This document shows, in pieces, positions 7,760-15,088 of a stretch of DNA of 26,662 bases. Made by a program: the position numbers and the translations under genes. The stretch covers positions 1 to 26,662 of the forward strand of contig MEHH01000009.1 of NCBI GenBank assembly GCA_001940755.1, read 5' to 3'. The notes beneath the pieces were generated by a model that did not search any database, was not told the DNA's origin, and saw only the letters and a program-made list of their open reading frames with translations. This stretch comes from Candidatus Heimdallarchaeota archaeon AB_125 (GTDB taxonomy: Archaea; Asgardarchaeota; Heimdallarchaeia; Heimdallarchaeales; Heimdallarchaeaceae). How positions within the stretch are numbered: the stretch's first letter is position 1; each line of letters starts with the position of its first letter.

Positions 7760-9040
7760 TTAGAAGGGTATGACGCGATCATATCCAGTTTTATCCCTTT
7801 TTTTAGTTGCATCGATGATTACTTTGATAGAAGTATTGTCCTCTCTTCTTCTGGAAGGATCAAGAGAAGAACCTCGCATGTTATCAAGAATAGTTATGTC
7901 GTTGGCCCCGGCTCTGGTGATCCTAGCCCATTCAACAGCTTGACTGTCACAGATGTCAATATCGTCATCAACAACAGTGACCCATTTAAGAGAAGGATGA
8001 GCCTCAAAAGCTGTTAAACCTACTTTTTGACCATCAACATCGGATTGAGTAGTAACAGAAATTACAGCACTTAACCAACCACAACCACTAGGAGTAAGAT
8101 AGACTCCATGAACTTCAGGAACAACCTTACTCACACGATTATGAATCTCTGCTTCGCGGGGAAAGCCCATAAGGATAAAGTGTTCATCATAAGCAGGAAG
8201 AATGGTTTGGAAAATAGGGTCATCACGATAAAAAATATCCTCAAATTGAACAATAGGTTGGGAGCGAACATCATCAGGAGTACCAGTGATGTCAACAAAA
8301 GGTCCTTCAGCTATCTCTTCGTTAGCAAGGATTCTCCCCTCTAGAATAAATTCAACATCAGAAGGAACATGGATACCATACCTAGGAGATTGAACAACGG
8401 AAAGATCACCTCGCAAAAGAGAGTTAGCAATAGAAAGTTCGGATTTACCAGGAGGAGTTGGAGAAGAAGCTGCTAAAGCAAGAACAGGATGATAACCATT
8501 AACTACCGCAATGGGAGTATCCAAACCCTTCTCTTTGTTTTCATGGAATATTTTATGCAAATTTCTAGGAACAATGCGAATGGTTCCTTGGTGATCATTA
8601 AGAACCATAATTCTGTGAATACTCATGTTGGGTGCGTTAGTATCAGGAAATTGTGCAATGACGATACCTGAAGTAAGGTAATTTCCACCATCTGCAGGAA
8701 AGAACTTGGGAATAGGAAGATTGGATAGGTTGACAGATTCTTTGTTGGAAAAGGTCAAACTGGATTCAACTAATTTAGGTTGTTGAGGGTTGAGGAGTGA
8801 TTGTTGAAAGAATTTGTAATAATCCTTCTTCTCATTTAAAACAAGTTTAAGTTGATCTCTAGAAGAAAGACTATTGCCTATAAGGGGATAACTTGAATCT
8901 TCAATATTGGAGAACAAGACAGCTTTATTGTTGTTTGATATAAGATAGTCAGAAATCTCATAATCAAGCTTAACTTTATCATGAACTTCAACAAGTAAAT
9001 TAGATTGTTTGAGTGTATCAAGATAGGGTCTTAAACTCAT
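7760..9040 (-). CDS. UbiD-family decarboxylase, probable anhydromevalonate phosphate decarboxylase
   Basis: UbiD enzymes use prenylated FMN to decarboxylate unsaturated acids. In most archaea one member decarboxylates trans-anhydromevalonate 5-phosphate to isopentenyl phosphate in the modified mevalonate route. Visible family segments are NMSIHRIMV, RIVPRNLHKIF, EGPFVDITGTPDDVR, GCGWLSAVISV, AHPSLKWVTVVDDDIDI and RGSSLDPS, all of which fit the archaeal subgroup as I remember it. The start is ATG 9040 (MSLRPYL), with GTGAT upstream. The open frame extends to 9154 but would then overlap tRNA-Leu, so the longer start is rejected. This gives 426 residues. It shares a palindromic TATA box with the tRNA. 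I am confident of the UbiD family, less so of the exact substrate. Confidence 0.87.
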   Translation of the reverse strand: MSLRPYLDTLKQSNLLVEVHDKVKLDYEISDYLISNNNKAVLFSNIEDSSYPLIGNSLSSRDQLKLVLNEKKDYYKFFQQSLLNPQQPKLVESSLTFSNKESVNLSNLPIPKFFPADGGNYLTSGIVIAQFPDTNAPNMSIHRIMVLNDHQGTIRIVPRNLHKIFHENKEKGLDTPIAVVNGYHPVLALAASSPTPPGKSELSIANSLLRGDLSVVQSPRYGIHVPSDVEFILEGRILANEEIAEGPFVDITGTPDDVRSQPIVQFEDIFYRDDPIFQTILPAYDEHFILMGFPREAEIHNRVSKVVPEVHGVYLTPSGCGWLSAVISVTTQSDVDGQKVGLTAFEAHPSLKWVTVVDDDIDICDSQAVEWARITRAGANDITILDNMRGSSLDPSRRREDNTSIKVIIDATKKRDKTGYDRVIPF

Positions 9041-9084
9041 AAAATCACAGCTTCTTCTGAATACAAAAGACATAAGATACAATG

Positions 9085-9092
9085 ATTTAAAT
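9085..9092. promoter_or_regulatory. Palindromic TATA box shared by the UbiD gene and tRNA-Leu
   Basis: ATTTAAAT is a perfect palindrome located 41-48 bp upstream of the mature tRNA-Leu 5' end (+) and 45-52 bp upstream of the UbiD ATG (-). Both distances suit an archaeal TATA box with initiation about 25 bp downstream, so one element may serve both directions. Confidence 0.5.
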
Positions 9093-9132
9093 ATCTTGTT
9101 AGAAAGAAAACGATAGAAAATTGAAACTAAGT

Positions 9133-9217
9133 GCGGGGATTGCCGAGTGGTCAAAGGCGCTAGATTCAGGTTCTAGTCCTTAGTGGTTCGGGAGTTCGAA
9201 TCTCCCTCCCCGCACCA
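9133..9217 (+). tRNA. tRNA-Leu, anticodon CAG, CCA encoded
   Basis: The acceptor stem GCGGGGA (9133-9139) pairs with TCCCCGC (9207-9213), followed by discriminator A and an encoded CCA (9215-9217). The D arm is GCC...GGC with the class II loop GAGTGGTCAAA. The anticodon stem CTAGA/TCTAG encloses TTCAGGT, giving anticodon CAG. A long variable arm and a T arm GGGAG-TTCGAAT-CTCCC complete a class II leucine tRNA. No intron. Only 37 nt separate its 3' end from the next gene and there is no strong T-tract, so read-through into the downstream cluster is possible. Confidence 0.97.
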
Positions 9218-9254
9218 AAATACTAAATCCTTTTAGAAAAAATAGGTGAAAATG

Positions 9255-9749
9255 ATGAAAATAGGAATCATGAGTGATAGTCATGATCATAGACCAAACA
9301 TTCAGAAAGCTCTAGAATTATTTAAAGAAAAAGAAGTTGAAGTAATTATTCATGCAGGGGATTTAATTTCTCCTTTCTGTGTTAAGATATTTGAGGATTT
9401 TAAAGGAAAATTCTATTTATGTACTGGTAACAATCTAGGAGATACTAAGGTAATAAATTCAATGATGAAAGAGGTAGGATTCTTTTATGAAGAAGTTGGA
9501 GAGTTTGAAATTGAAGGTAAAACATTTGCTCTCTATCATGGAACAGACGAGCTAATGTTGAATTCCTTAATTTATTCAAAAAAACCTTATGATTATATTA
9601 TAACAGGACATACTCATAAAAAACTCTTGAAAAAAATAGATAAAACACTACTAATTAATCCTGGAGAAACATTTGATTTATACGAAGATCCAACAGTAGC
9701 TATTCTTAATTTAGAAAATAGAAAAGTAGAATTTCATTCATTGAAATGA
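9255..9749 (+). CDS. YfcE/MJ0936-type metallophosphoesterase
   Basis: This 164-residue calcineurin-like phosphodiesterase has the full metal-site series: SDSHDH near the N-terminus, HAGDLISP, CTGNNLGD, a central YHG and TGHTHK near the C-terminus, then NPGE. Archaeal and bacterial relatives hydrolyse model phosphodiesters; natural substrates are generally unknown. I choose ATG 9255 (MKIGIMSDSH), which lies 5 nt after AGGTGA (9244-9249). The GTG at 9246 is part of that ribosome-binding site, and ATG 9252 is too close to it. It is the first gene of a + strand cluster with the NSUN6-like enzyme 19 nt downstream. Confidence 0.92.
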   Translation: MKIGIMSDSHDHRPNIQKALELFKEKEVEVIIHAGDLISPFCVKIFEDFKGKFYLCTGNNLGDTKVINSMMKEVGFFYEEVGEFEIEGKTFALYHGTDELMLNSLIYSKKPYDYIITGHTHKKLLKKIDKTLLINPGETFDLYEDPTVAILNLENRKVEFHSLK

Positions 9750-9768
9750 GAAAAGAGATTTGAAAACA

Positions 9769-10944
9769 ATGCTAGCCTCTCCCCCTTTACCTTTAATATC
9801 TGGAGAATTAAGGCAATATCTAGATGAGCTCTTGGGAAAGGAAACAGCTAAAAATTACTTAAAAGCTATTTGTACTCCAATGGAGGAATATACACTACAT
9901 ATATTTCAGAAACAAGAACTAGCAGAAACAATTATAGAAAAGATAGAAAAATTTGATTTCAAGGCATACCAACACTCAGATTTTCCCAACTTGATTGTTA
10001 CACAACCAAAGGGTCCATTCGATGTGGATTTTTCTGAAAAAATGAAAGAAATTGTTGTAGATAACAGAGCAGCAGAAATGATATATCAAGGATCTGATGT
10101 TTTTGTTCCAGGAATAAAACGTGCTAATAAAGTAAAAGAAAATGACTTGGTAATTGTAAAAAACCAAAACGATGTTTCAGTAGCTAAAGCACAGGCTTTG
10201 ATGAGTCATAATAAAATCTTATCAATGAAAAAAGGAGTAGCAGCAACTAATTTAGAATCTCCTTACAAAGTCCCCAGTATTCCTCAATTAGGATTGGAAG
10301 AATTTCCAGTATATTTTCATAGTATACCTGCTTATTTAGCTGGTTTAAATCTAGATCCCCAACCTGGAGATAAGATACTTGATTGTTGTGCAGCACCAGG
10401 AAATAAAACAATTCATTTGAGTGAGCTAACAAGGAATCGTGGAAAGATAATTGCAGTAGATAGATCTAAAAGAAGATTACGCAGTTTAAACGAGAAAATA
10501 AAAAAATTTGAGATAACGAATATCAAAACAATTGTAGGAAATATCATTGAATTAAGTAAGAAATGGAATATTAAATTTGATAAAATACTAGTCGATCCTC
10601 CTTGTACAGCTCTTGGTTTGAGGCCTAGATTAATACTTGATGTTAATAGAAAAATAATTGAATCATCTGCGGATTATCAGAAAGCTATTCTTTTTGCATG
10701 TAATAAATTGCTGAAACCAGAGGGTGAACTAGTTTATTCAACATGCACAATAACAAAAGAAGAAAATGAAGATGTAGTAAATCATGCCTTGGAATTTGGT
10801 TTAGAAGTTATTGATCAAGCATATAAAGTTTCAACAAGGGGTTTTATTTATACTGAAGAGCCTATACCTGTGCAAAGATTCATACCGGGACAAGATAAGA
10901 CTCTAGGGTTTTTTATAGCCAAATTAAGGAAATCTAGAAGTTAA
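9769..10944 (+). CDS. NSUN6-like RNA (cytosine-5) methyltransferase with PUA domain
   Basis: It transfers methyl from SAM to C5 of cytosine in RNA. An N-terminal part contains a PUA domain (about residues 95-165: DNRAAEMIYQGSDVFVPGI, KVKENDLVIVKN). The catalytic RsmB/NOL1-NOP2 domain follows, with the SAM loop LDCCAAPGNKT, AVDRSKRRL, and both catalytic cysteines: C279 in DPPCTALGLRPR and C326 in YSTCTITKEEN. The PUA-plus-MTase layout and the RP-containing motif match NSUN6 and its archaeal homologues, which methylate C72 of certain tRNAs. ATG 9769 is preferred to the TTG at 9760, with GAGAT about 9 nt upstream. It lies downstream of a tRNA gene in a cluster with Nob1, which fits an RNA maturation role. 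The target tRNA is not determined. Confidence 0.9.
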   Translation: MLASPPLPLISGELRQYLDELLGKETAKNYLKAICTPMEEYTLHIFQKQELAETIIEKIEKFDFKAYQHSDFPNLIVTQPKGPFDVDFSEKMKEIVVDNRAAEMIYQGSDVFVPGIKRANKVKENDLVIVKNQNDVSVAKAQALMSHNKILSMKKGVAATNLESPYKVPSIPQLGLEEFPVYFHSIPAYLAGLNLDPQPGDKILDCCAAPGNKTIHLSELTRNRGKIIAVDRSKRRLRSLNEKIKKFEITNIKTIVGNIIELSKKWNIKFDKILVDPPCTALGLRPRLILDVNRKIIESSADYQKAILFACNKLLKPEGELVYSTCTITKEENEDVVNHALEFGLEVIDQAYKVSTRGFIYTEEPIPVQRFIPGQDKTLGFFIAKLRKSRS

Positions 10945-10985
10945 TACCGAACCTTTTTTAATTTCTGCTCTTTCTTTTATATGAA

Positions 10986-11840
10986 ATGAGTTTTTTGAAT
11001 AAAGACGCATGTATTCTGATTACAAGTTCAAAACACAAAGGAAGTATAGAACTAGCTTTATCTTTTCATGAAAAATTACTAGAAAAGGGATATACTTCAT
11101 TTCTAGATATATTCCTTGCAGAGAAAATTAAGGAACCAAAGTTTGCATGTACTGACGAAGAACCCACAATTGTTTTCGTTTTTGGTGGAGATGGTACTAT
11201 TCTTAAGACCCATGAATTATGGAGAAACGCTCCTATTTTTGGGATTAACTGTGGAAAAGTGGGGTTCCTTACAGAAATTGATCCAGATGAAATTGATGAA
11301 GCATTTGTGTCACTTGAAAAAGGTGAAGGTTTTGTAGAAAGCTATAGTACCATTAAAATATCTTCAAAAAACTCCTCAACAACTTCAGCAGTCAATGATG
11401 TTGTTGTAACTGCAGATAAAATTGGTCAATCAATAAGTCTGAAATTATATGCAGATGATCAATATGTTTACACTCTTGATGGCGATGGTTTGATTGTTGC
11501 TACTAGTATAGGTTCAAGCGCATATGGTCTTTCAGCTGGAGGGTCACTAATCGTTCCAGCTGTTGAAGCAATAATAACAGTTCCAATCTGCCCTTTTTCT
11601 AGAAGAGTGGTTCCCATGGTTTTTCCATTAAACTCTAAATTGAAGGTAACAAATCTAAGCAAAACTAAGAATGGGAGTGTTGTAATTGATGGAAAAGAGC
11701 ACTATAAGATTGGTTACAAGGAATCTATCGAAATCGAGAAATCGGAAGAAAAAATAAAATTTATCCGGTTTTCTGAGAATTACATAACTAGAGTTAGAGA
11801 AAAACTTCTACGATTCAATCCTGATGATATCGATGAATGA
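10986..11840 (+). CDS. nadK: NAD kinase (NadK)
   Basis: It phosphorylates NAD to NADP. The glycine-rich motif VFGGDGTILKTHELW, FGINCGKVGFLTEI, the NDVVVTADK segment, and LDGDGLIVATSIGSSAYGLSAGG with PICPFSRRVVP are all intact, and the length (284) is normal. The start ATG at 10986 has no clear ribosome-binding site; a six-T run (10954-10959) lies in the 41-nt gap before it, so it may have its own transcript. Its stop overlaps the start of nob1. A second, unrelated NAD kinase-like protein (COG3199 type) is partly encoded at the right end of the window. Confidence 0.94.
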   Translation: MSFLNKDACILITSSKHKGSIELALSFHEKLLEKGYTSFLDIFLAEKIKEPKFACTDEEPTIVFVFGGDGTILKTHELWRNAPIFGINCGKVGFLTEIDPDEIDEAFVSLEKGEGFVESYSTIKISSKNSSTTSAVNDVVVTADKIGQSISLKLYADDQYVYTLDGDGLIVATSIGSSAYGLSAGGSLIVPAVEAIITVPICPFSRRVVPMVFPLNSKLKVTNLSKTKNGSVVIDGKEHYKIGYKESIEIEKSEEKIKFIRFSENYITRVREKLLRFNPDDIDE

Positions 11841-12345
11841 AGATAAAGACAAGCTAAATTATTTCATAGTTGATTCTACTGCAATAATACATCAATTTAT
11901 GCTTGAAAATGAACTAAAAGATAATGATCTTCTTCTTGTTCCAGAACTATTAGAGGATGAATTAAAGTCATCTGAATCAAAATCGGTTCTAACAGTATTA
12001 GAAGCAGAAGATAAGATAATAAAAACTGCTCCATCTTCAGAATCAATTGAGAAAATTAGTAAAATTGCAATGGAAACAGGAGACATCTCTGCGTTATCTA
12101 AAATTGATCTTCATGTACTAGCTTTATCACTAGATTTTCCTGATTCTGTAGTTTATAGTGATGATAATGCTGTTCAAAATGTTTGTAAGAAATTAAATGT
12201 GAAATTTCAATCTTTTCAATTTAAAATAAAGCATCAACGTGAATACTTCTGGAAGTGTACTGTGTGTAGAAGTAAATTTACTTACAAACTAGATTCCTGC
12301 CCTGATTGCGGTAGTTCTACAAAACGGTATTTCAAAAAGAAATGA
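11833..12345 (+). CDS. nob1: Ribosome maturation endonuclease Nob1 (PIN domain plus zinc ribbon)
   Basis: Nob1 cleaves the 3' end of pre-16S rRNA. The N-terminal PIN domain shows the acidic residues in order: FIVDSTAII, LLEDEL, KIDLHVLALSLD and VYSDDNAVQNVCKKL. The C-terminal zinc ribbon is WKCTVCRSKF then DSCPDCGSS. Total 170 residues, as in archaeal Nob1. The ATG at 11833 overlaps the last 8 bases of nadK, implying translational coupling; an in-frame ATG at 11824 is the alternative. It is the last gene of the cluster, convergent with the HisC-like gene 19 bp away. Confidence 0.92.
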   Translation: MNEDKDKLNYFIVDSTAIIHQFMLENELKDNDLLLVPELLEDELKSSESKSVLTVLEAEDKIIKTAPSSESIEKISKIAMETGDISALSKIDLHVLALSLDFPDSVVYSDDNAVQNVCKKLNVKFQSFQFKIKHQREYFWKCTVCRSKFTYKLDSCPDCGSSTKRYFKKK

Positions 12346-12364
12346 GAAACCAAAGTCGTTTTTC

Positions 12365-13477
12365 TTAAAGCATGGTTTCTAAAGCTTCTATTATAGCCAA
12401 TATGAATCTTTCATTTGTTGGTGTGTCTCCTAAAGTGACAAGAAAAGATTTTTCTCTATCCATAAAGGAATGACTCTCGCTGAATGTTTTAACGATGATT
12501 CCTTTACTACAAAGCTGTTCATAAAGATTATTTACCTTATTCTTGTATCGAATAAAAAGAAAATTGGCATCTGTTTTGAAAACAGTTAAACCACTAAGCA
12601 TCTTCAGATGCTCTATTACTCTCTTTCTTTCAACAATGAAGTTGTTTATCAATTCAACAAATTTATACGGCGTTTGTAGGATATGAATTGTTGCTAAAAT
12701 ATGTATAGGTGGAATTTCTTCCAGAATATATTTCTCCTTTAATAGATTAATATACTTTGAATCCGATACAAGATATGCAGAAGAAGTAGCACCTAGTCCC
12801 CATGCTTTTGCATAAGATCGAATAACTGTTAAGTTATCAAAGTGCTTAACTTGGTTTATCAAACTATATTTTCCAAATTCAACATAAGATTCATCTACAA
12901 CAATAGGTATCTTGAGTTCTCTTGCTAGTGTAAGAACATCTCCTTCGTTAAATTGATTTGCTGTAGGATAGTGCGGTGAGGAAAAAACAATTGCTTTTGG
13001 TGATATTTCTTCGGTTAGTTCTATTATTGCATTCACATCTAATTCAAAATTATCCAACAAACTAACTTTGTGAACATTGAGCTTCTGGTTCTGGGCTATT
13101 TCATCATAAATTCCTTTATCAGGTGATAATACGACAATATCGCTTTTTCTCTTTGTTGTAATTGAAATGATTCTTTGTAGAAGTTGAGTATGAGTTACTC
13201 CTGGATAAATTGCTGATGCTTCAACACCAGCAAAACGTGAAATTTCTTCTATGAAAGAATAATAATCTATAGGGTAGCTGTCTCTTGGATCTATTGATTT
13301 AATTGTGTTTGTTATAATCTTCTGAACTTGTGAGGGAGGAACAAATAAGTTATCACCTAAACTAAGATCAAGAATTTGATCAATGCTTAAATTATATTTA
13401 TCCGCTATTTCTTGATGTTTCTTTAGTCGATCAAGTGCATGTTTAGTGATGGAAATCCTGTTAGACAGCTGTTTCAC
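12365..13477 (-). CDS. HisC-like class I/II aminotransferase fold protein with altered active site
   Basis: A 370-residue fold type I PLP protein nearest to the HisC/CobD group. The PLP lysine is K224 (RSYAKAWGLG) and the pyridine-binding Asp is D195 with Y198 (VVDESYVEFG). Other hallmark positions differ: NPNNPTG reads SPHYPTA (167-173), the phosphate-binding Arg of GLxGLRxGY is S232, and the Arg before VTVG that holds the substrate carboxylate is L346. The NENPxG motif reads GDNLFV. It can probably still bind PLP but is unlikely to be a true histidinol-phosphate aminotransferase. The start is GTG 13477, or further in, since GGTGA overlaps that codon; the exact start is uncertain. It is divergent from the nucleotidyltransferase gene; PLP enzymes and nucleotidyltransferases pair in some head-group pathways. 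Confidence 0.8.
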   Translation of the reverse strand: MKQLSNRISITKHALDRLKKHQEIADKYNLSIDQILDLSLGDNLFVPPSQVQKIITNTIKSIDPRDSYPIDYYSFIEEISRFAGVEASAIYPGVTHTQLLQRIISITTKRKSDIVVLSPDKGIYDEIAQNQKLNVHKVSLLDNFELDVNAIIELTEEISPKAIVFSSPHYPTANQFNEGDVLTLARELKIPIVVDESYVEFGKYSLINQVKHFDNLTVIRSYAKAWGLGATSSAYLVSDSKYINLLKEKYILEEIPPIHILATIHILQTPYKFVELINNFIVERKRVIEHLKMLSGLTVFKTDANFLFIRYKNKVNNLYEQLCSKGIIVKTFSESHSFMDREKSFLVTLGDTPTNERFILAIIEALETML

Positions 13478-13523
13478 CTATTTTTCTTAGTTCATATAAT
13501 TAAATTTGAGAAATAGAAAAATC

Positions 13524-13557
13524 CACTCATTATAAAAGTATCCTTCAACTTTGAGTG
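13524..13557. promoter_or_regulatory. TATA box bracketed by inverted CACTCA/TGAGTG half-sites
   Basis: TATAAAAG (13531-13538) lies between CACTCA (13524-13529) and TGAGTG (13552-13557). With flanks the arms match at 8 of 10 positions. The element is in the 158-bp divergent region between the HisC-like gene and the nucleotidyltransferase. The same half-site with the same 27-bp spacing recurs at 14549-14580, supporting a real operator. Confidence 0.5.
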
Positions 13558-13635
13558 AATATCTTTGGGGAAAACTAAAAAAGAAAGATAAAATAAAAGA
13601 GCTACATAGAGTGTTTGCTATGAAGGTGACAGAAG

Positions 13636-14526
13636 ATGGTTCATAAATTTACTGTTGAATTTCCAGAAAGAATATGGAACGCTATCCAAGATAAGAAAGG
13701 AGCTGGATCAATAAAGGATTTCTTAATCAGATTAATAGAAAAGGAATTTGAGTTAAGGAAAAACAAAGTTCTAATTTTAGCTGGTGGTGAAGGAGCTCGT
13801 CTTAAACCATTAACAGAAACTATTCCAAAAGCAATGATTCCAGTAGGATATAGACCCTTACTAGAATACAATCTTGATTTAATTGCTAAAAGTGGGATAA
13901 CCGATGTAGTTTTGTTGATAGGAAAATTAGGTAGCAGAATTATGAAACACTTTGGTCAAAATTGGAATGGGGTTGATATTAGTTACGTGAGTGAAGCTAC
14001 AAATCTAGATACGGCAGGAGCCATATATAATGCTCGAAATCTTGTTTCTGATACTTTTGTTGTTATGAACTCTGACATTCTAACTGATATAAATCTGGTA
14101 AGTTTAATTGATTATCATAAAAGTCACAAAAAGGATACAATTGCTACTGTTTGTGGAATAGGAGTAAACGACTATTATCAAGCAATGGGAAAAACTGCAG
14201 ATAAAGGACTTTTCTCTGATTACGGAGTGTTCTACATAGATGATGTGATTAACAAACAAGTAATAAGATTTGAAGAACCTCCAACAAAATCGCAGCAAAG
14301 TGGCTATATTAATACTGGAATATATGTTTTTGAACCAGAGATTATAGATTATTTATCTGAGTCAGAAGGAAAATCTATTTCAGGAGATACACTACCTTTT
14401 TTGATTAATGACAATAAAGTGAAAGCTTATCTTTGTCCTAAGAATGTATTTTGGATAGATGTGGCACATCCTGAACGTTGGAGCAAAGCTTGGGATGTTT
14501 TGTTTTCTGGGGCATTTGAAATATAA
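13636..14526 (+). CDS. Nucleotidyltransferase with N-terminal ribbon-helix-helix-like domain
   Basis: Residues 44 to about 290 are an NDP-sugar pyrophosphorylase-type nucleotidyltransferase: LAGGEGARLKPLT, IPKAMIPVG, the central MNSDILTDI metal/nucleotide loop, GYINTGIYVF and FWIDVAHPERW. There is no C-terminal left-handed beta-helix. Before it, residues 1-40 (HKFTVEFPERIWNAI, then GSIKDFLIRLIEKEFEL) look like a ribbon-helix-helix DNA-binding unit: a short strand, a helix, a turn with Gly-Ser and a second helix. The extension is genuine because the only good ribbon-binding site, AAGGTGA (13623-13629), is 6 nt before ATG 13636. This suggests a sugar- or alcohol-phosphate nucleotidyltransferase that may also bind DNA, possibly the inverted repeat in its own promoter. 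Substrate unknown. Confidence 0.85.
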   Translation: MVHKFTVEFPERIWNAIQDKKGAGSIKDFLIRLIEKEFELRKNKVLILAGGEGARLKPLTETIPKAMIPVGYRPLLEYNLDLIAKSGITDVVLLIGKLGSRIMKHFGQNWNGVDISYVSEATNLDTAGAIYNARNLVSDTFVVMNSDILTDINLVSLIDYHKSHKKDTIATVCGIGVNDYYQAMGKTADKGLFSDYGVFYIDDVINKQVIRFEEPPTKSQQSGYINTGIYVFEPEIIDYLSESEGKSISGDTLPFLINDNKVKAYLCPKNVFWIDVAHPERWSKAWDVLFSGAFEI

Positions 14527-14548
14527 GCTGAATGTATAAAGAAAGAAA

Positions 14549-14580
14549 ACTCAAAAGTGCAAATATTTAATAATTTGAGT
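14549..14580. promoter_or_regulatory. Second ACTCA/TGAGT inverted pair, upstream of rpl30e
   Basis: ACTCAAA (14549-14555) and TTTGAGT (14574-14580) flank a TATA-like AATATTTAATAA. The ACTCA and TGAGT cores begin 27 bp apart, exactly as at 13525/13552. It lies 37 bp before the rpl30e ATG. Confidence 0.45.
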
Positions 14581-14616
14581 AGAAAGAGAGCTCAAGCAAT
14601 AAACGGTGATTGATTT

Positions 14617-14919
14617 ATGGACCTTAACCGAAGCATTAGAATAGCAGTAGATACTGGAAAAGTTTCTTATGGTGCAGACTCTGCAAAAGTCGCACTATTG
14701 AACAAACAAGCTAAAATAGTAATATTATCAAACAACGCCCCTCAAGATATTAGAGACGATGTATATAGATATGCAAATCTTTCTGAAATACCAATTTTAG
14801 AATTCACAGGTTCATCATTAGATTTGGGTGCAATTTGTGGGAGACCACACTTTGTTGCAGCTTTAACCATCTATGAAATGGGAGATAGTGATATACTCAA
14901 GGCAATTAAAAAGAAATAA
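14617..14919 (+). CDS. rpl30e: Ribosomal protein L30e
   Basis: This 100-residue large-subunit protein belongs to the L7Ae/L30e RNA-binding family. It shows LNRSIRIAVDTGKVSYGAD, a VALLNKQAKIVILSNNAP strand-turn, IPILEFTGSSLDLGAICGRPH and VAALTIYEMGDSDIL, all typical of archaeal and eukaryotic L30e. ATG 14617 follows GGTGAT (14605-14610) by 6 nt. In most archaea it sits between rpoA2 and nusA. Here nusA still follows (169-bp gap with its own promoter), but the RNAP genes are elsewhere and on the other strand. Confidence 0.95.
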   Translation: MDLNRSIRIAVDTGKVSYGADSAKVALLNKQAKIVILSNNAPQDIRDDVYRYANLSEIPILEFTGSSLDLGAICGRPHFVAALTIYEMGDSDILKAIKKK

Positions 14920-14956
14920 ATACTAGTGATTTGTGTAGAAGAGTATCCCAACTTAT

Positions 14957-14976
14957 GTTTAAATAGACTTTTAAAC
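14957..14976 (+). promoter_or_regulatory. TATA-containing palindrome, candidate nusA promoter
   Basis: GTTTAA (14957-14962) and TTAAAC (14971-14976) are inverted around a TTTAAATA box (14958-14965). Initiation about 25 bp downstream would leave a leader of roughly 100 nt before the nusA ATG, which contains the hairpin at 15009-15029. Confidence 0.4.
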
Positions 14977-15008
14977 ATCTAAACTATAAAGATTACTTGA
15001 ATCGCAAT

Positions 15009-15029
15009 GAAAGACGAATGAAGTCTTTC
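15009..15029 (+). promoter_or_regulatory. Hairpin in the nusA 5' leader
   Basis: GAAAGAC (15009-15015) pairs perfectly with GTCTTTC (15023-15029) around the 7-nt loop GAATGAA, and outer ATCG/CGAT bases (15001-15004, 15029-15032) could extend it. It is 60 nt before the nusA start. A regulatory role is only suggested by position. Confidence 0.35.
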
Positions 15030-15088
15030 GATACAAAATCATGTCAAAAAATACAAAAAAAATGACTTCTCAATATGGATGAAATAAA

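Noticed and set aside
8310..8330. EGPFGE of UbiD reading EGPFVD as a catalytic defect
   Set aside because: As far as I recall, Asp at this place is normal in the archaeal subgroup, so it is not evidence of inactivity.
9041..9154. N-terminal extension of the UbiD-family protein
   Set aside because: It would overlap tRNA-Leu, shows no family similarity, and a good GTGAT site precedes the ATG at 9040.
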